DNA of 12,548 nt from Acidobacteriota bacterium (GTDB taxonomy: Bacteria > Acidobacteriota > Vicinamibacteria > Vicinamibacterales > UBA8438): assembly GCA_005778315.1 (NCBI GenBank), contig SXOW01000347.1, forward strand, positions 1 through 12,548. Reading direction: 5' to 3'. Shown here in pieces: positions 1 through 6,800 of the stretch. Within the stretch, counting starts at the first letter, position 1. Each line of letters starts with the position of its first letter. A program made the translations under genes and the position numbers. The notes under the pieces were generated by a model that was given only the letters and a program-made list of their open reading frames with translations, did no database searches and had not been told where the DNA came from.

Positions 1-422
1 GTCACGAGCGGCTCTCCCTGGACGACCTTGCTGCCCGCTGCCACGTGGACTGTGGCGACGGTTCCGTCCCACGGTGACCGGATCACATTCAGCATCTTCA
101 TGGCATCGAGCGTCACCAGCTCATCGCCGCGCGCGACGGTTTGTCCCGCCTTGACGGATACCGAGGCGACAACCCCCGGGATCGGCGCCGTCATGGCCTG
201 CGGTCCTGTGACCCCGGCGCTGGCGGCACGCGCCGGCGCGCCACCGCTTACGCCCGGCAGCACCGGCTCCGTGCCGTCGGTTCCGTCGTCTTCCTCGCGC
301 GCCGGTTCGACATCGACCGAGAACGCGAAGCCGGCCAACCTGGCCGTCACCGGGCGGGCATGCGGGTCGTCAATTTCAACGTCGTAGATCCGCCCATCGA
401 CGGTGACTCGGTATCGGTTCAC
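1..422 (-). CDS. Biotin carboxyl carrier protein of a biotin-dependent (de)carboxylase (3' part beyond the window)
   Basis: This subunit carries the biotin that shuttles CO2 between the carboxyltransferase and a partner enzyme or pump. Within the 140 visible codons, residues 1-35 form the small beta-rich start typical of decarboxylase gamma subunits (NRYRVTVDGRIYDVEID). Residues 40-75 are an Ala/Pro/acidic linker, and about 76-140 are a biotinyl/lipoyl domain. The biotinylation motif AMKM places the modified lysine at residue 109, followed by the usual hydrophobic half-domain. The gene runs off the left edge with only a few residues missing. The GTG start at 420-422 overlaps the TGA of the upstream OadG-like gene (GTGA), and a GAGG lies 8 bases upstream, which favours this start. 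The reading frame continues upstream without a stop as a Pro-rich stretch, so a longer N-terminus is possible but less likely. The family is certain; the substrate is inferred from neighbours. Confidence 0.9.
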   Translation of the reverse strand, partial: MNRYRVTVDGRIYDVEIDDPHARPVTARLAGFAFSVDVEPAREEDDGTDGTEPVLPGVSGGAPARAASAGVTGPQAMTAPIPGVVASVSVKAGQTVARGDELVTLDAMKMLNVIRSPWDGTVATVHVAAGSKVVQGEPLV

Positions 423-799
423 CTCTGCGTCCTCGTTCTTGCCCGAGACTGGGGCTGGTTCAGCCGGCGGCTGTGGTGGAAGCGGCGCCAGCCGGAGGAC
501 ACCGAGGTGAGCAGCATCGGCGCGCGCTCGGCCCGCGCGCACGCGGTCGCCACGGCGATTGCCACGGCCCGTCGCTGCCGGTCCCGCTCCGCGTCCACGT
601 CATCCCGCTTCTGGACAGCGTCGGTGTCCGCCGTCTTGTCTTTGGTGTCCATCGCTGCGTCGGCGGCCACCGGCGCCGGCCGAAACAGTGTTTGCGACGT
701 CAGCAGATACATCAACCCGATGAGACCCGCCAGCGCGGCAAACAGCAGCGCCGTCCCTACGCCGGAGATCAGGAGCACGGTGCCCATTTGGTCGGTCAT
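419..799 (-). CDS. OadG/MmdD-like small membrane subunit of a sodium-pumping decarboxylase
   Basis: This 126-residue protein has one N-terminal transmembrane helix (about residues 7-33), a charged Asp/Lys/Arg-rich middle (about 50-77) and a short Ala-rich helix (AIAVATACARAE). It ends in a basic tail with WRRFHHSRRLN, like the W...R/N tail of OadG-family subunits. In known oxaloacetate and methylmalonyl-CoA decarboxylases this subunit holds the soluble carboxyltransferase and biotin carrier against the membrane beta pump. It sits between carboxyltransferase and biotin carrier, as MmdD does. It starts 16 bases after the upstream stop, and its stop overlaps the next start by 4 bases. No clear Shine-Dalgarno precedes the ATG at 799, and an in-frame ATG four codons later is an alternative. 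The sequence family is very divergent, so the call rests on architecture plus context. Confidence 0.75.
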   Translation of the reverse strand: MTDQMGTVLLISGVGTALLFAALAGLIGLMYLLTSQTLFRPAPVAADAAMDTKDKTADTDAVQKRDDVDAERDRQRRAVAIAVATACARAERAPMLLTSVSSGWRRFHHSRRLNQPQSRARTRTQR

Positions 800-815
800 G
801 ACGCGCGGCCGGTCA

Positions 816-2888
816 CTAGAGTGGAATGTTCCCGTGCTTCTTGGGCAACGCGGCCGTCTGCTTGTCCTTCAGGAATTCGATGGCGGCGACCACGCGGGCC
901 CGGGTCTCCCGTGGATAGATGACGTCGTCGATGTGTCCGGAGGAGGCGGCCACGAACGGTGAATTGAATTTGGTCTGAAATTCGCTCTCCAGCCGTGCGC
1001 GTTCGGCATCGCGCATCGCCGCCGGCGCCGCCGCCAGCTGTTTGGCGTAGAGAATGCTCACCGCGCCCTTCGGGCCCATCACCGCGATCTCGGCGCTCGG
1101 CCACGCTAAACAGACATCGGTGCGAATCATCTTGCTGCTCATCACGATGTAGGCACCGCCGTACGCCTTGCGGAGCACGATCGAGATCTTGGGGACCGTC
1201 GCCTCCGAGTAGGCGTAGACGATCTTGGCTCCATGGCGGATGATGCCCTGGTGCTCCTGGCCAGCGCCGGGAAGAAAGCCCGGGCAGTCCACGAGGGTGA
1301 CAAGTGGGATGTTGAACGCGTCAGCAAACCGTATAAAACGCGCGATCTTGTCAGACGCGTCGATGTCGAGCACGCCGGCCAGATGCGTCGGCTGGTTCGC
1401 AATCACGGCGATCACGCGACCGCGCACGCGGGCGAATCCGACGACCGCGTTCGGTGCGAACGCCTCGTGCACCTCGAGGAACGACCCGCGGTCAGCGATC
1501 AGGGTGATGGCGTCCCGGACGTCGTAGGCCATCGCGGCCGACTCGGGAATCAGATCGTCCAAGGCGGTGGCGCGGGGGTCGAGCCGGTCGTCAGGTTCGA
1601 GGTCCGGCGGATCGTCCGCGTTGTTCGAAGGCAGATAACTCAGCAGTCGTCGTGTGAGCTGGAAGGCGCCATTCTCGTCGTCAGCGACGAAGTGCGCCAC
1701 ACCGGAGATGGCCGCGTGGGTGTGCGCACCGCCGAGCGTCTCGACATCGACCTCCTCACCGGTGACCGTCTTGATCACGTCCGGTCCGGTGATGAACATG
1801 TAGCTGCTGCCGCGCGTCATCATCACGAAGTCGGTCAGCCCAGGCGAATACACCGCGCCCCCCGCGCACGGCCCCAGCATGAGACTGATCTGCGGCACCA
1901 CCCCGCTGGCCTGGGTGTTGCGCCAGAACAGGTCGCCGAAACCGGCCAGACTCCAGACGCCTTCTTGTATGCGCGCGCCCACAGAATCGAGTATCGCGAT
2001 GCTGGGCAGGCCTGCGGTGGTCGCCGCTTCGAGCAGACGCCCCACCTTCTGTGCCTGTACCTCTGAGAAAGAGCCTCCGCGCACAGTGAAGTCCTGCGCG
2101 AACACGGCCACGCGGCGCCCCGCGATCACACCGAACCCGGTAATGACGCCGTCCCCCGGGTGACGCTCCTTTTCGAGTCCGAAGCCCGCGTGACGATGCT
2201 GGATGTACGGCGCCATCTCCTCGAAGGAACCGGGGTCCAGCAGGCGGTCGATCCGCTCCCGGGCGGTCAGCTTGCCGCGGGCATGTTGTGCGTCGATGCG
2301 TGTCTGGCCTCCGCCGAGCCGCAGCGCGGTGCGGTGGGCCGCCACCGTTGCCTCGGCCGGTCGCATCGGCGCTGTGGGCTCTGGCGGCGCGGTCGGCGCT
2401 GTGGGCTCTACGTCCGCCGCCTCGTCGGCGGTGTCAGGAGTATCGTCGTCTGTGTCCACCGGGGCCTCGCTCTCGGTCGTGCCCGTATCTGACGGTGCGG
2501 GTGCGGCGCGATATTGGGCATCCGCTCGCCGAATCGTGGGGGCGCCAAAGGAAAGGTCGCCATCGCCGGCCGATGCCAGCGCCAGGGTCTCGGGGAGTTC
2601 CAGCGGGGCAGGGACCTGAGCGGCGGCCGGTGTGGGCTCAGCCCGAGCCGCGCGCCGTTTGCGCCATGTACGTAGCGCTGCCAGGACCGCGGCTCCCACG
2701 ACCGTGGCGCCCACCGGCACGCCGAGCAGCCTGAACGGATTTCCAGGAGGGGCCGTCGACGGGCCGGCGAAGGCCGGGGTCGCGCGGACCCTTGCGGCTG
2801 GTACGGTAGCCTCGGCATCCGCGCTCGGCTCTGATCCGGGAGCCTCGCCCCGTGGCACAGACGTGGGTGGGGTCGGACTGTCGCTCAT
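816..2888 (-). CDS. mmdA: Methylmalonyl-CoA decarboxylase/acyl-CoA carboxylase carboxyltransferase subunit with an N-terminal membrane-anchor extension
   Basis: This protein (690 residues from ATG 2888) transfers CO2 between an acyl-CoA, most likely methylmalonyl- or propionyl-CoA, and biotin. Residues about 180-690 are a complete carboxyltransferase of the crotonase-like fold. Visible motifs are FAQDFTVRGGS (263-273), SGVVPQISLMLGPCAGGAVY (328-347), LDIDASDKIARFIRF (507-521), CPGFLPG (535-541), RKAYGGAYIVMSS (573-585) and a C-terminal PKKHGNIPL. The last is the tail I recall for Veillonella MmdA. The family is about 510 residues long. The extra N-terminal part holds an acidic Pro/Ser stretch, a transmembrane helix (about 53-72), a basic RTWRKRRAARA stop-transfer and a Pro/Thr/acidic linker (130-175). 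An in-frame ATG at 2366 would give 516 residues, the normal size. I chose 2888 because of the TATAAT just upstream and the protein-like character of the extension. It heads the operon with the OadG-like and biotin-carrier genes. Confidence 0.88.
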   Translation of the reverse strand: MSDSPTPPTSVPRGEAPGSEPSADAEATVPAARVRATPAFAGPSTAPPGNPFRLLGVPVGATVVGAAVLAALRTWRKRRAARAEPTPAAAQVPAPLELPETLALASAGDGDLSFGAPTIRRADAQYRAAPAPSDTGTTESEAPVDTDDDTPDTADEAADVEPTAPTAPPEPTAPMRPAEATVAAHRTALRLGGGQTRIDAQHARGKLTARERIDRLLDPGSFEEMAPYIQHRHAGFGLEKERHPGDGVITGFGVIAGRRVAVFAQDFTVRGGSFSEVQAQKVGRLLEAATTAGLPSIAILDSVGARIQEGVWSLAGFGDLFWRNTQASGVVPQISLMLGPCAGGAVYSPGLTDFVMMTRGSSYMFITGPDVIKTVTGEEVDVETLGGAHTHAAISGVAHFVADDENGAFQLTRRLLSYLPSNNADDPPDLEPDDRLDPRATALDDLIPESAAMAYDVRDAITLIADRGSFLEVHEAFAPNAVVGFARVRGRVIAVIANQPTHLAGVLDIDASDKIARFIRFADAFNIPLVTLVDCPGFLPGAGQEHQGIIRHGAKIVYAYSEATVPKISIVLRKAYGGAYIVMSSKMIRTDVCLAWPSAEIAVMGPKGAVSILYAKQLAAAPAAMRDAERARLESEFQTKFNSPFVAASSGHIDDVIYPRETRARVVAAIEFLKDKQTAALPKKHGNIPL
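2366..2409. repeat. Two 17-bp direct repeats, 27-bp period, in the linker of the carboxyltransferase gene
   Basis: The 17 bases at 2366-2382 recur exactly at 2393-2409 (TCGGCGCTGTGGGCTCT). On the minus strand they encode a nine-residue period (EPTAPTAPP then EPTAPMR) in the Pro-rich linker just before the catalytic domain. It looks like a recent in-frame duplication that lengthened a flexible linker. No mobile element is implied. Confidence 0.8.
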
Positions 2889-2900
2889 AAGATCCGATGG

Positions 2901-2906
2901 ATTATA
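2901..2906 (-). promoter_or_regulatory. Consensus -10 box upstream of the carboxyltransferase operon
   Basis: On the minus strand the perfect -10 hexamer TATAAT lies 12 bases before the ATG at 2888. No good -35 hexamer is found 16-18 bases further upstream, where the sequence is GC-rich. Transcription from this box would start about 5 bases before the ATG, giving an almost leaderless message. That fits the absence of a Shine-Dalgarno. A perfect hexamer is uncommon by chance in DNA this GC-rich, but the missing -35 keeps this moderate. Confidence 0.4.
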
Positions 2907-2982
2907 GCGGCAGTTGCGACCCCGAGGATCTGTCGGGTGCGGCCGCGCGCCAGATCGGCGTTGTGATCGTCGATTTTTTGGC

Positions 2983-3011
2983 TTGGGCGCCTCACCTGGG
3001 TGGTCTAACAT
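2983..3011 (+). promoter_or_regulatory. Possible sigma-70-like promoter for the cytochrome/monooxygenase operon
   Basis: TTGGGC (2983-2988) and TAACAT (3006-3011) are separated by 17 bases, about 70 bases ahead of the ATG at 3080. Both hexamers match consensus only partly. A 5-bp inverted repeat GGTGG...CCACC (2999-3003 and 3013-3017) brackets the -10 and might be an operator. The 191-base gap 2889-3079 between the divergent genes holds nothing else I can support. Confidence 0.25.
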
Positions 3012-3079
3012 GCCACCAGTACGCCTTCGATGCGGCGGGAGTCTCGCATCGCGGCCGGCGTGGAGAGAGGAGCCCGAGG

Positions 3080-4549
3080 ATGCGAGTGCATAGCGCGGCG
3101 GCCGTGATCGTCGCTGGGGTTGCGTGGGCCAGTGCGCCGGCGACCGCTCACGCGGCGTCACCAACCTACAACCAGGACGTCGGTTCGATCTTGCTCGAGA
3201 ACTGCGCGAGCTGTCATCGACCGAACCAGGTGGCTCCGATGCCGCTGCTCTCCTACCAGGATGCTCGTCCCTGGGCTCGTGCGATCAAGGCCAAGGTGGC
3301 TTCGAGAGAGATGCCGCCCTGGTTCGCCGATCCGAGCTACGGGACCTTCTCGAACGACATCAGTCTGACCGACGACGAGATCGCGATGATCGTCGAATGG
3401 GTCGACGCGGGCGCGCCCGAGGGAGATGGCGTTTCTCCCGAGGCGCCACGGTTTTCTGACGCGGGTTGGAGCCACCCGTCCGGAGCAGAGCCCGACTACG
3501 TGATTGAGTTCCCGATCGCGTGGGAAGTGCCGGCCGATGGCGAAACCCCGAATTTCAATCTGTATACGCCATTGCCATTCGATGACGTGCTGCGGGTGTC
3601 CGCGACCCAGGTACGCCCGGGCAACTACGCGGCGACGCACCACATCACGACGGGGCTTGTGAATATGCCGCCTGGCAAGGTGCTCGGTACCGGTCCGGCC
3701 TGGGCCGGCGGACCGCTTGTGGACTATGTGCCGGTGACGGACCCTGCTCTGGACGCTGATGCGCTGACCGCATCTGCGGCGCCTGCGCGATCCGCCGGAA
3801 CCGCGCTCGACCCTGAGGCCCTGGAGGAGGCGGCGGCGCAGCGAGCCGGATTCGGACCGTACATTCCTGGCGTCGGGGCCGACGTCGCGGGTCCAGGCCA
3901 GGCGCGCGAGATCCGCGGCGACCTGTTCGACTACGTCATTTGGAACCTCCACTATCAGGCCACCGGCAAACCGGAAATCGCGCGCCCCTCTATCGGAGCC
4001 TGGTTGGCCACCGAGGAGCGGACGCAGCGTGTTCGGAGCCTCGGGCTACGAGAAGCCACGTCGGAAGGGCGGCAGTTAGTGGCGCCGGCCCCGATGACGG
4101 CGGAGGAGCGAGCGATCGCGGGGCCGAGCCAGGTCGGTCAAGGACTCAACCCGACGTTGGATCCGATTCCGCCGCACGAAGGAAACTGGACCGTGACGGG
4201 TATCGGCGCCTTCCAGAACGATGCCGTCATTCAGAGCCTGTTCGTGCACGCTCACGTGCGTGGCAAGGACTTTACCTGGCTGCTGACCTATCCGGACGGT
4301 CGCGAGGAAGTGCTGCTCCGCGTCCCCAACTACGACTTTGACTGGCAGTTCGAGTATGAGTTGGCTGAGCCCCTGCGTGTCCCTGCCGGCAGCACGGTGA
4401 AGTCCATCGCACGCTACGACAATTCTCGGAACAACCGTCGGAACCCGGCGCCTCAGAAAGAGGTGTACTGGTCGGAACAAAGCTGGGACGACATGTATTT
4501 GACCAACGTGCGGTACACGATCGCGGACGAGACGAGCAGCGAGAACTAG
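3080..4549 (+). CDS. Exported haem c-copper monooxygenase fusion (PHM-like, copper type II family)
   Basis: This 489-residue exported protein has a signal peptide (1-25, cleavage near AHA|AS). A short haem c domain follows (about 28-116), with CASCH at 42-46 and a likely axial Met78 in REMPPW. The rest resembles the two-domain copper type II ascorbate-dependent monooxygenases. Candidate ligands occur in the order of peptidylglycine hydroxylating monooxygenase: His187-His188 and His291 (CuH-like), then His390-x-His392 and Met472 (CuM-like). An Ala-rich insertion (about 221-275) separates the first two. The likely role is periplasmic oxidation, with the haem feeding electrons in place of ascorbate; substrate unknown. 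The ATG at 3080 has a strong Shine-Dalgarno (GAGAGGAG at 3065-3072, 7 bases away). The longer in-frame start at 2897 would bury the signal peptide and is rejected. It leads a likely operon; the next gene starts about 25 bases downstream. Confidence 0.85.
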   Translation: MRVHSAAAVIVAGVAWASAPATAHAASPTYNQDVGSILLENCASCHRPNQVAPMPLLSYQDARPWARAIKAKVASREMPPWFADPSYGTFSNDISLTDDEIAMIVEWVDAGAPEGDGVSPEAPRFSDAGWSHPSGAEPDYVIEFPIAWEVPADGETPNFNLYTPLPFDDVLRVSATQVRPGNYAATHHITTGLVNMPPGKVLGTGPAWAGGPLVDYVPVTDPALDADALTASAAPARSAGTALDPEALEEAAAQRAGFGPYIPGVGADVAGPGQAREIRGDLFDYVIWNLHYQATGKPEIARPSIGAWLATEERTQRVRSLGLREATSEGRQLVAPAPMTAEERAIAGPSQVGQGLNPTLDPIPPHEGNWTVTGIGAFQNDAVIQSLFVHAHVRGKDFTWLLTYPDGREEVLLRVPNYDFDWQFEYELAEPLRVPAGSTVKSIARYDNSRNNRRNPAPQKEVYWSEQSWDDMYLTNVRYTIADETSSEN

Positions 4550-4574
4550 TGTCCCGTGGGTGGGTCATCGTGAG

Positions 4575-5072
4575 ATGGTCATGACGTTCCGGGCGGGGCT
4601 GGCGCTGGGAGCCATCGGGGGGGCCTACCTCTGGTCGGGCGGCCTGTTTGCTGCTGAGGGTTCCGCGGGCCAGCAGACGTCGCCCGCGCGTCGAAAACCG
4701 CAGGTCGAGATGGTGCAGGCGGTCGGGTGTGTGGAGCCGCGGGGGGCGAGCACCTGGTGGTTGACCCGGGCGTCCGAGCCGGAAGTCAGTCCGCCCGGGA
4801 TGTTCAACCGGGTGCAAGTGGACGCGGTGCTGGCCGCACCGGAATTGGGGTCACTGGAATTTCAGCTGGTCGGGGTGGCCGACTTTCTCGACGCGGAGGG
4901 GTTGCTGGCGACGGGCAACCGGGCCGATTTCACTGAACCAGACCAAGTCAACGCGACGGGCGAGTTGCGCGAAGGGCGGACGGTGCTCGTCAAGGGGTTG
5001 TTGATAGAAGCGGACGACGTGTCGCGCATCAATCTCACGACGGTGGTCGGGCTCGCGGAGACCTGCCGGTAG
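4575..5072 (+). CDS. Small secreted protein of unknown function
   Basis: This protein of about 165 residues has an N-terminal signal peptide (hydrophobic GLALGAIGGAYLW, ending near FAAEG or SAGQQ). The mature domain of about 120 residues is rich in beta-type segments, with two cysteines (Cys52 in VGCVEP and Cys164 near the end, LAETCR) that could form a disulphide. The stretch GRTVLVKGLLI followed by RINLTTV resembles the strands of an OB-like fold; this is a guess from pattern only. The start is uncertain: GTG 4560, ATG 4575 and ATG 4581 are all in frame and none has a strong Shine-Dalgarno. It begins 25 bases after the haem-copper monooxygenase gene and ends 15 bases before the next gene, so it is probably co-transcribed and may assist that enzyme in the periplasm. 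I do not recognise a named family. Confidence 0.7.
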   Translation: MVMTFRAGLALGAIGGAYLWSGGLFAAEGSAGQQTSPARRKPQVEMVQAVGCVEPRGASTWWLTRASEPEVSPPGMFNRVQVDAVLAAPELGSLEFQLVGVADFLDAEGLLATGNRADFTEPDQVNATGELREGRTVLVKGLLIEADDVSRINLTTVVGLAETCR

Positions 5073-5087
5073 AGGCGGTTCTTGCCG

Positions 5088-5807
5088 ATGACCATAGCGC
5101 ATCGGATCGCTCGCACACGCGCTCGTCTGGCGGTGATCGCCGTGCTGGGCGTGACGGCGCATCCGGTCACGGCTCAGACACGAGCGCAGATCGAAGCGGA
5201 GCCGATTGTGAAGCTGCGCGCGGGCGAGACGCTGGTGGCTGGGCAGTGTCTGACCCGCGAAGAACTCGACCTCCTGGACAGCTTGACTACCCTCCGTCGT
5301 CCGACGGTCGGAGTGGAATCCGACGGAGACGATCCCGCGCCATTTGACCCTCACTACTTCGTCGGCACATGGGAGATCGAGGGTGTGCTCCCTGATTCAC
5401 CGCTTGGTGAGGCCGGCGAGTTCTACGGTACCGAGAGCGTGCGCCATCTGGAGGGGTGCTCATACGAGAGCACCATCGAGGCGGGTTCTGTGGACAGCCC
5501 GGTGCGCGTCGATGTGCGCACCGAGTACGACCGACGGGCGCAGTACATGGTGCGACTCGAAGAGGACAGTCGTGGCCCACAGTATATGAAGGTCGGTCGT
5601 GTCGGCGGCGACCCTGGTGGCTACTTCTCCCACCACTGGCAGGCTGCCCCGGTGACGAGCGGCGGACAACGGATTCGTCTCGCCGGTCGTACCTTCATCA
5701 CCTCTCCGGACAACTACGAAGTGCAGATGCGTATCGCGATGGATGGCGGCGACTTCGCCAACTTCGGTCGTCTGCGCTGGCGGCGCGTCATCGAAGACGA
5801 GCCGTAG
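5088..5807 (+). CDS. Secreted beta-rich protein of unknown function (DUF1579/lipocalin-like pattern)
   Basis: This protein of about 239 residues has a signal peptide (basic RIARTRARLAVIAVLG, cleavage near TAQ|T at 30). An N-terminal stretch with one Cys (54) is followed from about residue 88 by a beta-rich domain. That domain opens with HYFVGTWEIEG and includes GTESVRHLEG, QYMVRLEED and NYEVQMRIAMDGG. An FxGTWE opening followed by repeated strands is typical of calycin/DUF1579-like barrels, but I cannot confirm the family. A TTG two codons upstream (5082) sits 6 bases after AGAGG (5071-5075), a better Shine-Dalgarno distance than for the ATG, so it may be the true start. It is the last gene of the likely three-gene secreted operon and is followed by a hairpin. 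Confidence 0.72.
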   Translation: MTIAHRIARTRARLAVIAVLGVTAHPVTAQTRAQIEAEPIVKLRAGETLVAGQCLTREELDLLDSLTTLRRPTVGVESDGDDPAPFDPHYFVGTWEIEGVLPDSPLGEAGEFYGTESVRHLEGCSYESTIEAGSVDSPVRVDVRTEYDRRAQYMVRLEEDSRGPQYMKVGRVGGDPGGYFSHHWQAAPVTSGGQRIRLAGRTFITSPDNYEVQMRIAMDGGDFANFGRLRWRRVIEDEP

Positions 5808-5820
5808 CCCGACCCGGTGA

Positions 5821-5843
5821 GCACGCCGGCTCGCGTGGCGTGC
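5821..5843 (+). terminator. Hairpin after the secreted-protein operon, possible terminator
   Basis: Perfect 7-bp arms GCACGCC (5821-5827) and GGCGTGC (5837-5843) enclose a 9-base loop, starting 13 bases after the stop at 5807. There is no T-tract, so it is at best a weak or non-canonical terminator. Confidence 0.4.
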
Positions 5844-5908
5844 CCGAACACGCGCCCCTGCAAGACCGCATCCCTGACATCGTGCAGACGCGGCGTCCAG
5901 GCCGACAC

Positions 5909-5936
5909 GGCGGAGCAACGCATCCGGCGCTCCGCC
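5909..5936 (-). terminator. Hairpin after the CDP-alcohol phosphatidyltransferase gene, possible terminator
   Basis: Perfect 8-bp arms GGCGGAGC (5909-5916) and GCTCCGCC (5929-5936) enclose a 12-base loop. It lies only 3 bases beyond the minus-strand stop (5940-5942). No T-tract follows on either strand. It may act with the hairpin at 5821 to separate the two convergent transcripts. Confidence 0.42.
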
Positions 5937-5939
5937 TGG

Positions 5940-6704
5940 TCAGGACGGGGATGCCGCGGATCGCTGCCGGAACAGCCAGACGATGTCCAGGGCGAAGGAG
6001 GCGAGCAGCAACGCGAGCGCGGTACCGGCGACTGCGCTCGCCAGCGGGACTGGGACGATTGGGCCCAGACAGACGAGCAACGCGATGCCCTGCATGACAC
6101 AGCCGGCCTTGCGTCGAAAGCGTTGTGGCAGCGCCGCCCGTAGCCACCCGAGGCGCCAGCCCGCGATCACGAACAGATAGCGAGGCAGCCCCAGGAGGAT
6201 GACCCACGGTCCCACCCGGCCACTGCGCCAGACGAGTGCGGCGAGGACGAGCATAAGGGACGAATCGAGCTCCATGTCGAAGCGGGCGCCGAACGCGCTG
6301 ACACTGTTGGCGCGTCGGGCGACCCAGCCGTCGACGCCGTCGAGACAGAGGACCAGGGTGGCGAGGCCGATGACGAACCAGTGGCCTCCGTCGAAGTGGA
6401 TCTGTGGGTGCGGAACGAGCGCCGCCAGGGGCAGCACCAACATGGCGCGACCGAACGTGACCTGATTCGCGGGCCCGAGGCCGGTCCCCGGCGGCTGGAG
6501 AGGAAGATGCCGCAGCAGGAGCGCCGAGGTCAGCCCGAACAGCGCGAGTACCCGCAACAGGTACGTCGGCGGGAGGCTAAACGACCAGGCGATGGCGCCG
6601 GACACCAGAAGCAGGAGCATCGCTCCGACGCCGAGGTCGAGGAATGCGCCGTGGCGTCCAGAAGAGGCCCTCCTGGGCCGCCTGGGGTGCTCGTCGGTGT
6701 GCAT
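5940..6704 (-). CDS. CDP-alcohol phosphatidyltransferase family membrane enzyme
   Basis: This 254-residue multi-spanning membrane protein carries the full family signature: Asp122, then D125-G126-x2-A129-R130-x8-G139-x3-D143-x3-D147. The four Asp residues bind two metal ions and the CDP-alcohol. Enzymes of this family displace CMP from a CDP-alcohol with a second alcohol, for example making phosphatidylglycerol phosphate or phosphatidylinositol phosphate. Hydrophobic segments lie near 21-41, 46-64, 85-98, 108-121, 148-159, 166-182, 204-217 and 219-246. The exact substrate cannot be told from sequence. The ATG at 6704 begins a basic cytoplasmic N-terminus (MHTDEHPRRPRR). The frame stays open upstream to 7625, but there it is antisense to the dehydrogenase gene and does not look like protein. 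It is transcribed divergently from the pterin/glycan operon, sharing a 96-base promoter region. Confidence 0.88.
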   Translation of the reverse strand: MHTDEHPRRPRRASSGRHGAFLDLGVGAMLLLLVSGAIAWSFSLPPTYLLRVLALFGLTSALLLRHLPLQPPGTGLGPANQVTFGRAMLVLPLAALVPHPQIHFDGGHWFVIGLATLVLCLDGVDGWVARRANSVSAFGARFDMELDSSLMLVLAALVWRSGRVGPWVILLGLPRYLFVIAGWRLGWLRAALPQRFRRKAGCVMQGIALLVCLGPIVPVPLASAVAGTALALLLASFALDIVWLFRQRSAASPS

Positions 6705-6800
6705 CGAGGATGGCGTGCGCGATGAGTCGGCGTCGGATTTGCGGACTGAGATGAAGTAACGTTCTCTGAGATCGTCGACCTTTGCGAAACACGGCCACCG
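6705..6800. promoter_or_regulatory. Divergent promoter region with paired CTGAGAT direct repeats
   Basis: This 96-base gap must hold promoters for the CDP-alcohol transferase (minus) and the five-gene operon (plus). CTGAGAT occurs at 6746-6752 and 6766-6772, exactly 20 bp apart (two helical turns), with AACGTT (6758-6763) between them. I see no convincing -35/-10 pair. The repeats are a candidate activator or repressor site, but a 7-bp repeat in this length is not rare by chance. Confidence 0.3.

Noticed and set aside
141..962. Open frame of 273 codons on the plus strand
   Set aside because: Arg/Ser-rich and antisense to the biotin carrier, OadG-like and carboxyltransferase genes, which have clear motifs.
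1233..2066. Open frame of 277 codons on the plus strand
   Set aside because: Antisense to the catalytic domain of the carboxyltransferase, whose motifs are continuous across the region.
2999..3017. GGTGG/CCACC inverted repeat as an operator
   Set aside because: Only 5 bp per arm with a 9-base spacer; too short to claim alone, so mentioned only with the weak promoter.
3158..3952. Open frame of 264 codons on the minus strand
   Set aside because: Antisense to the haem-copper monooxygenase; composition is Arg-rich and featureless.
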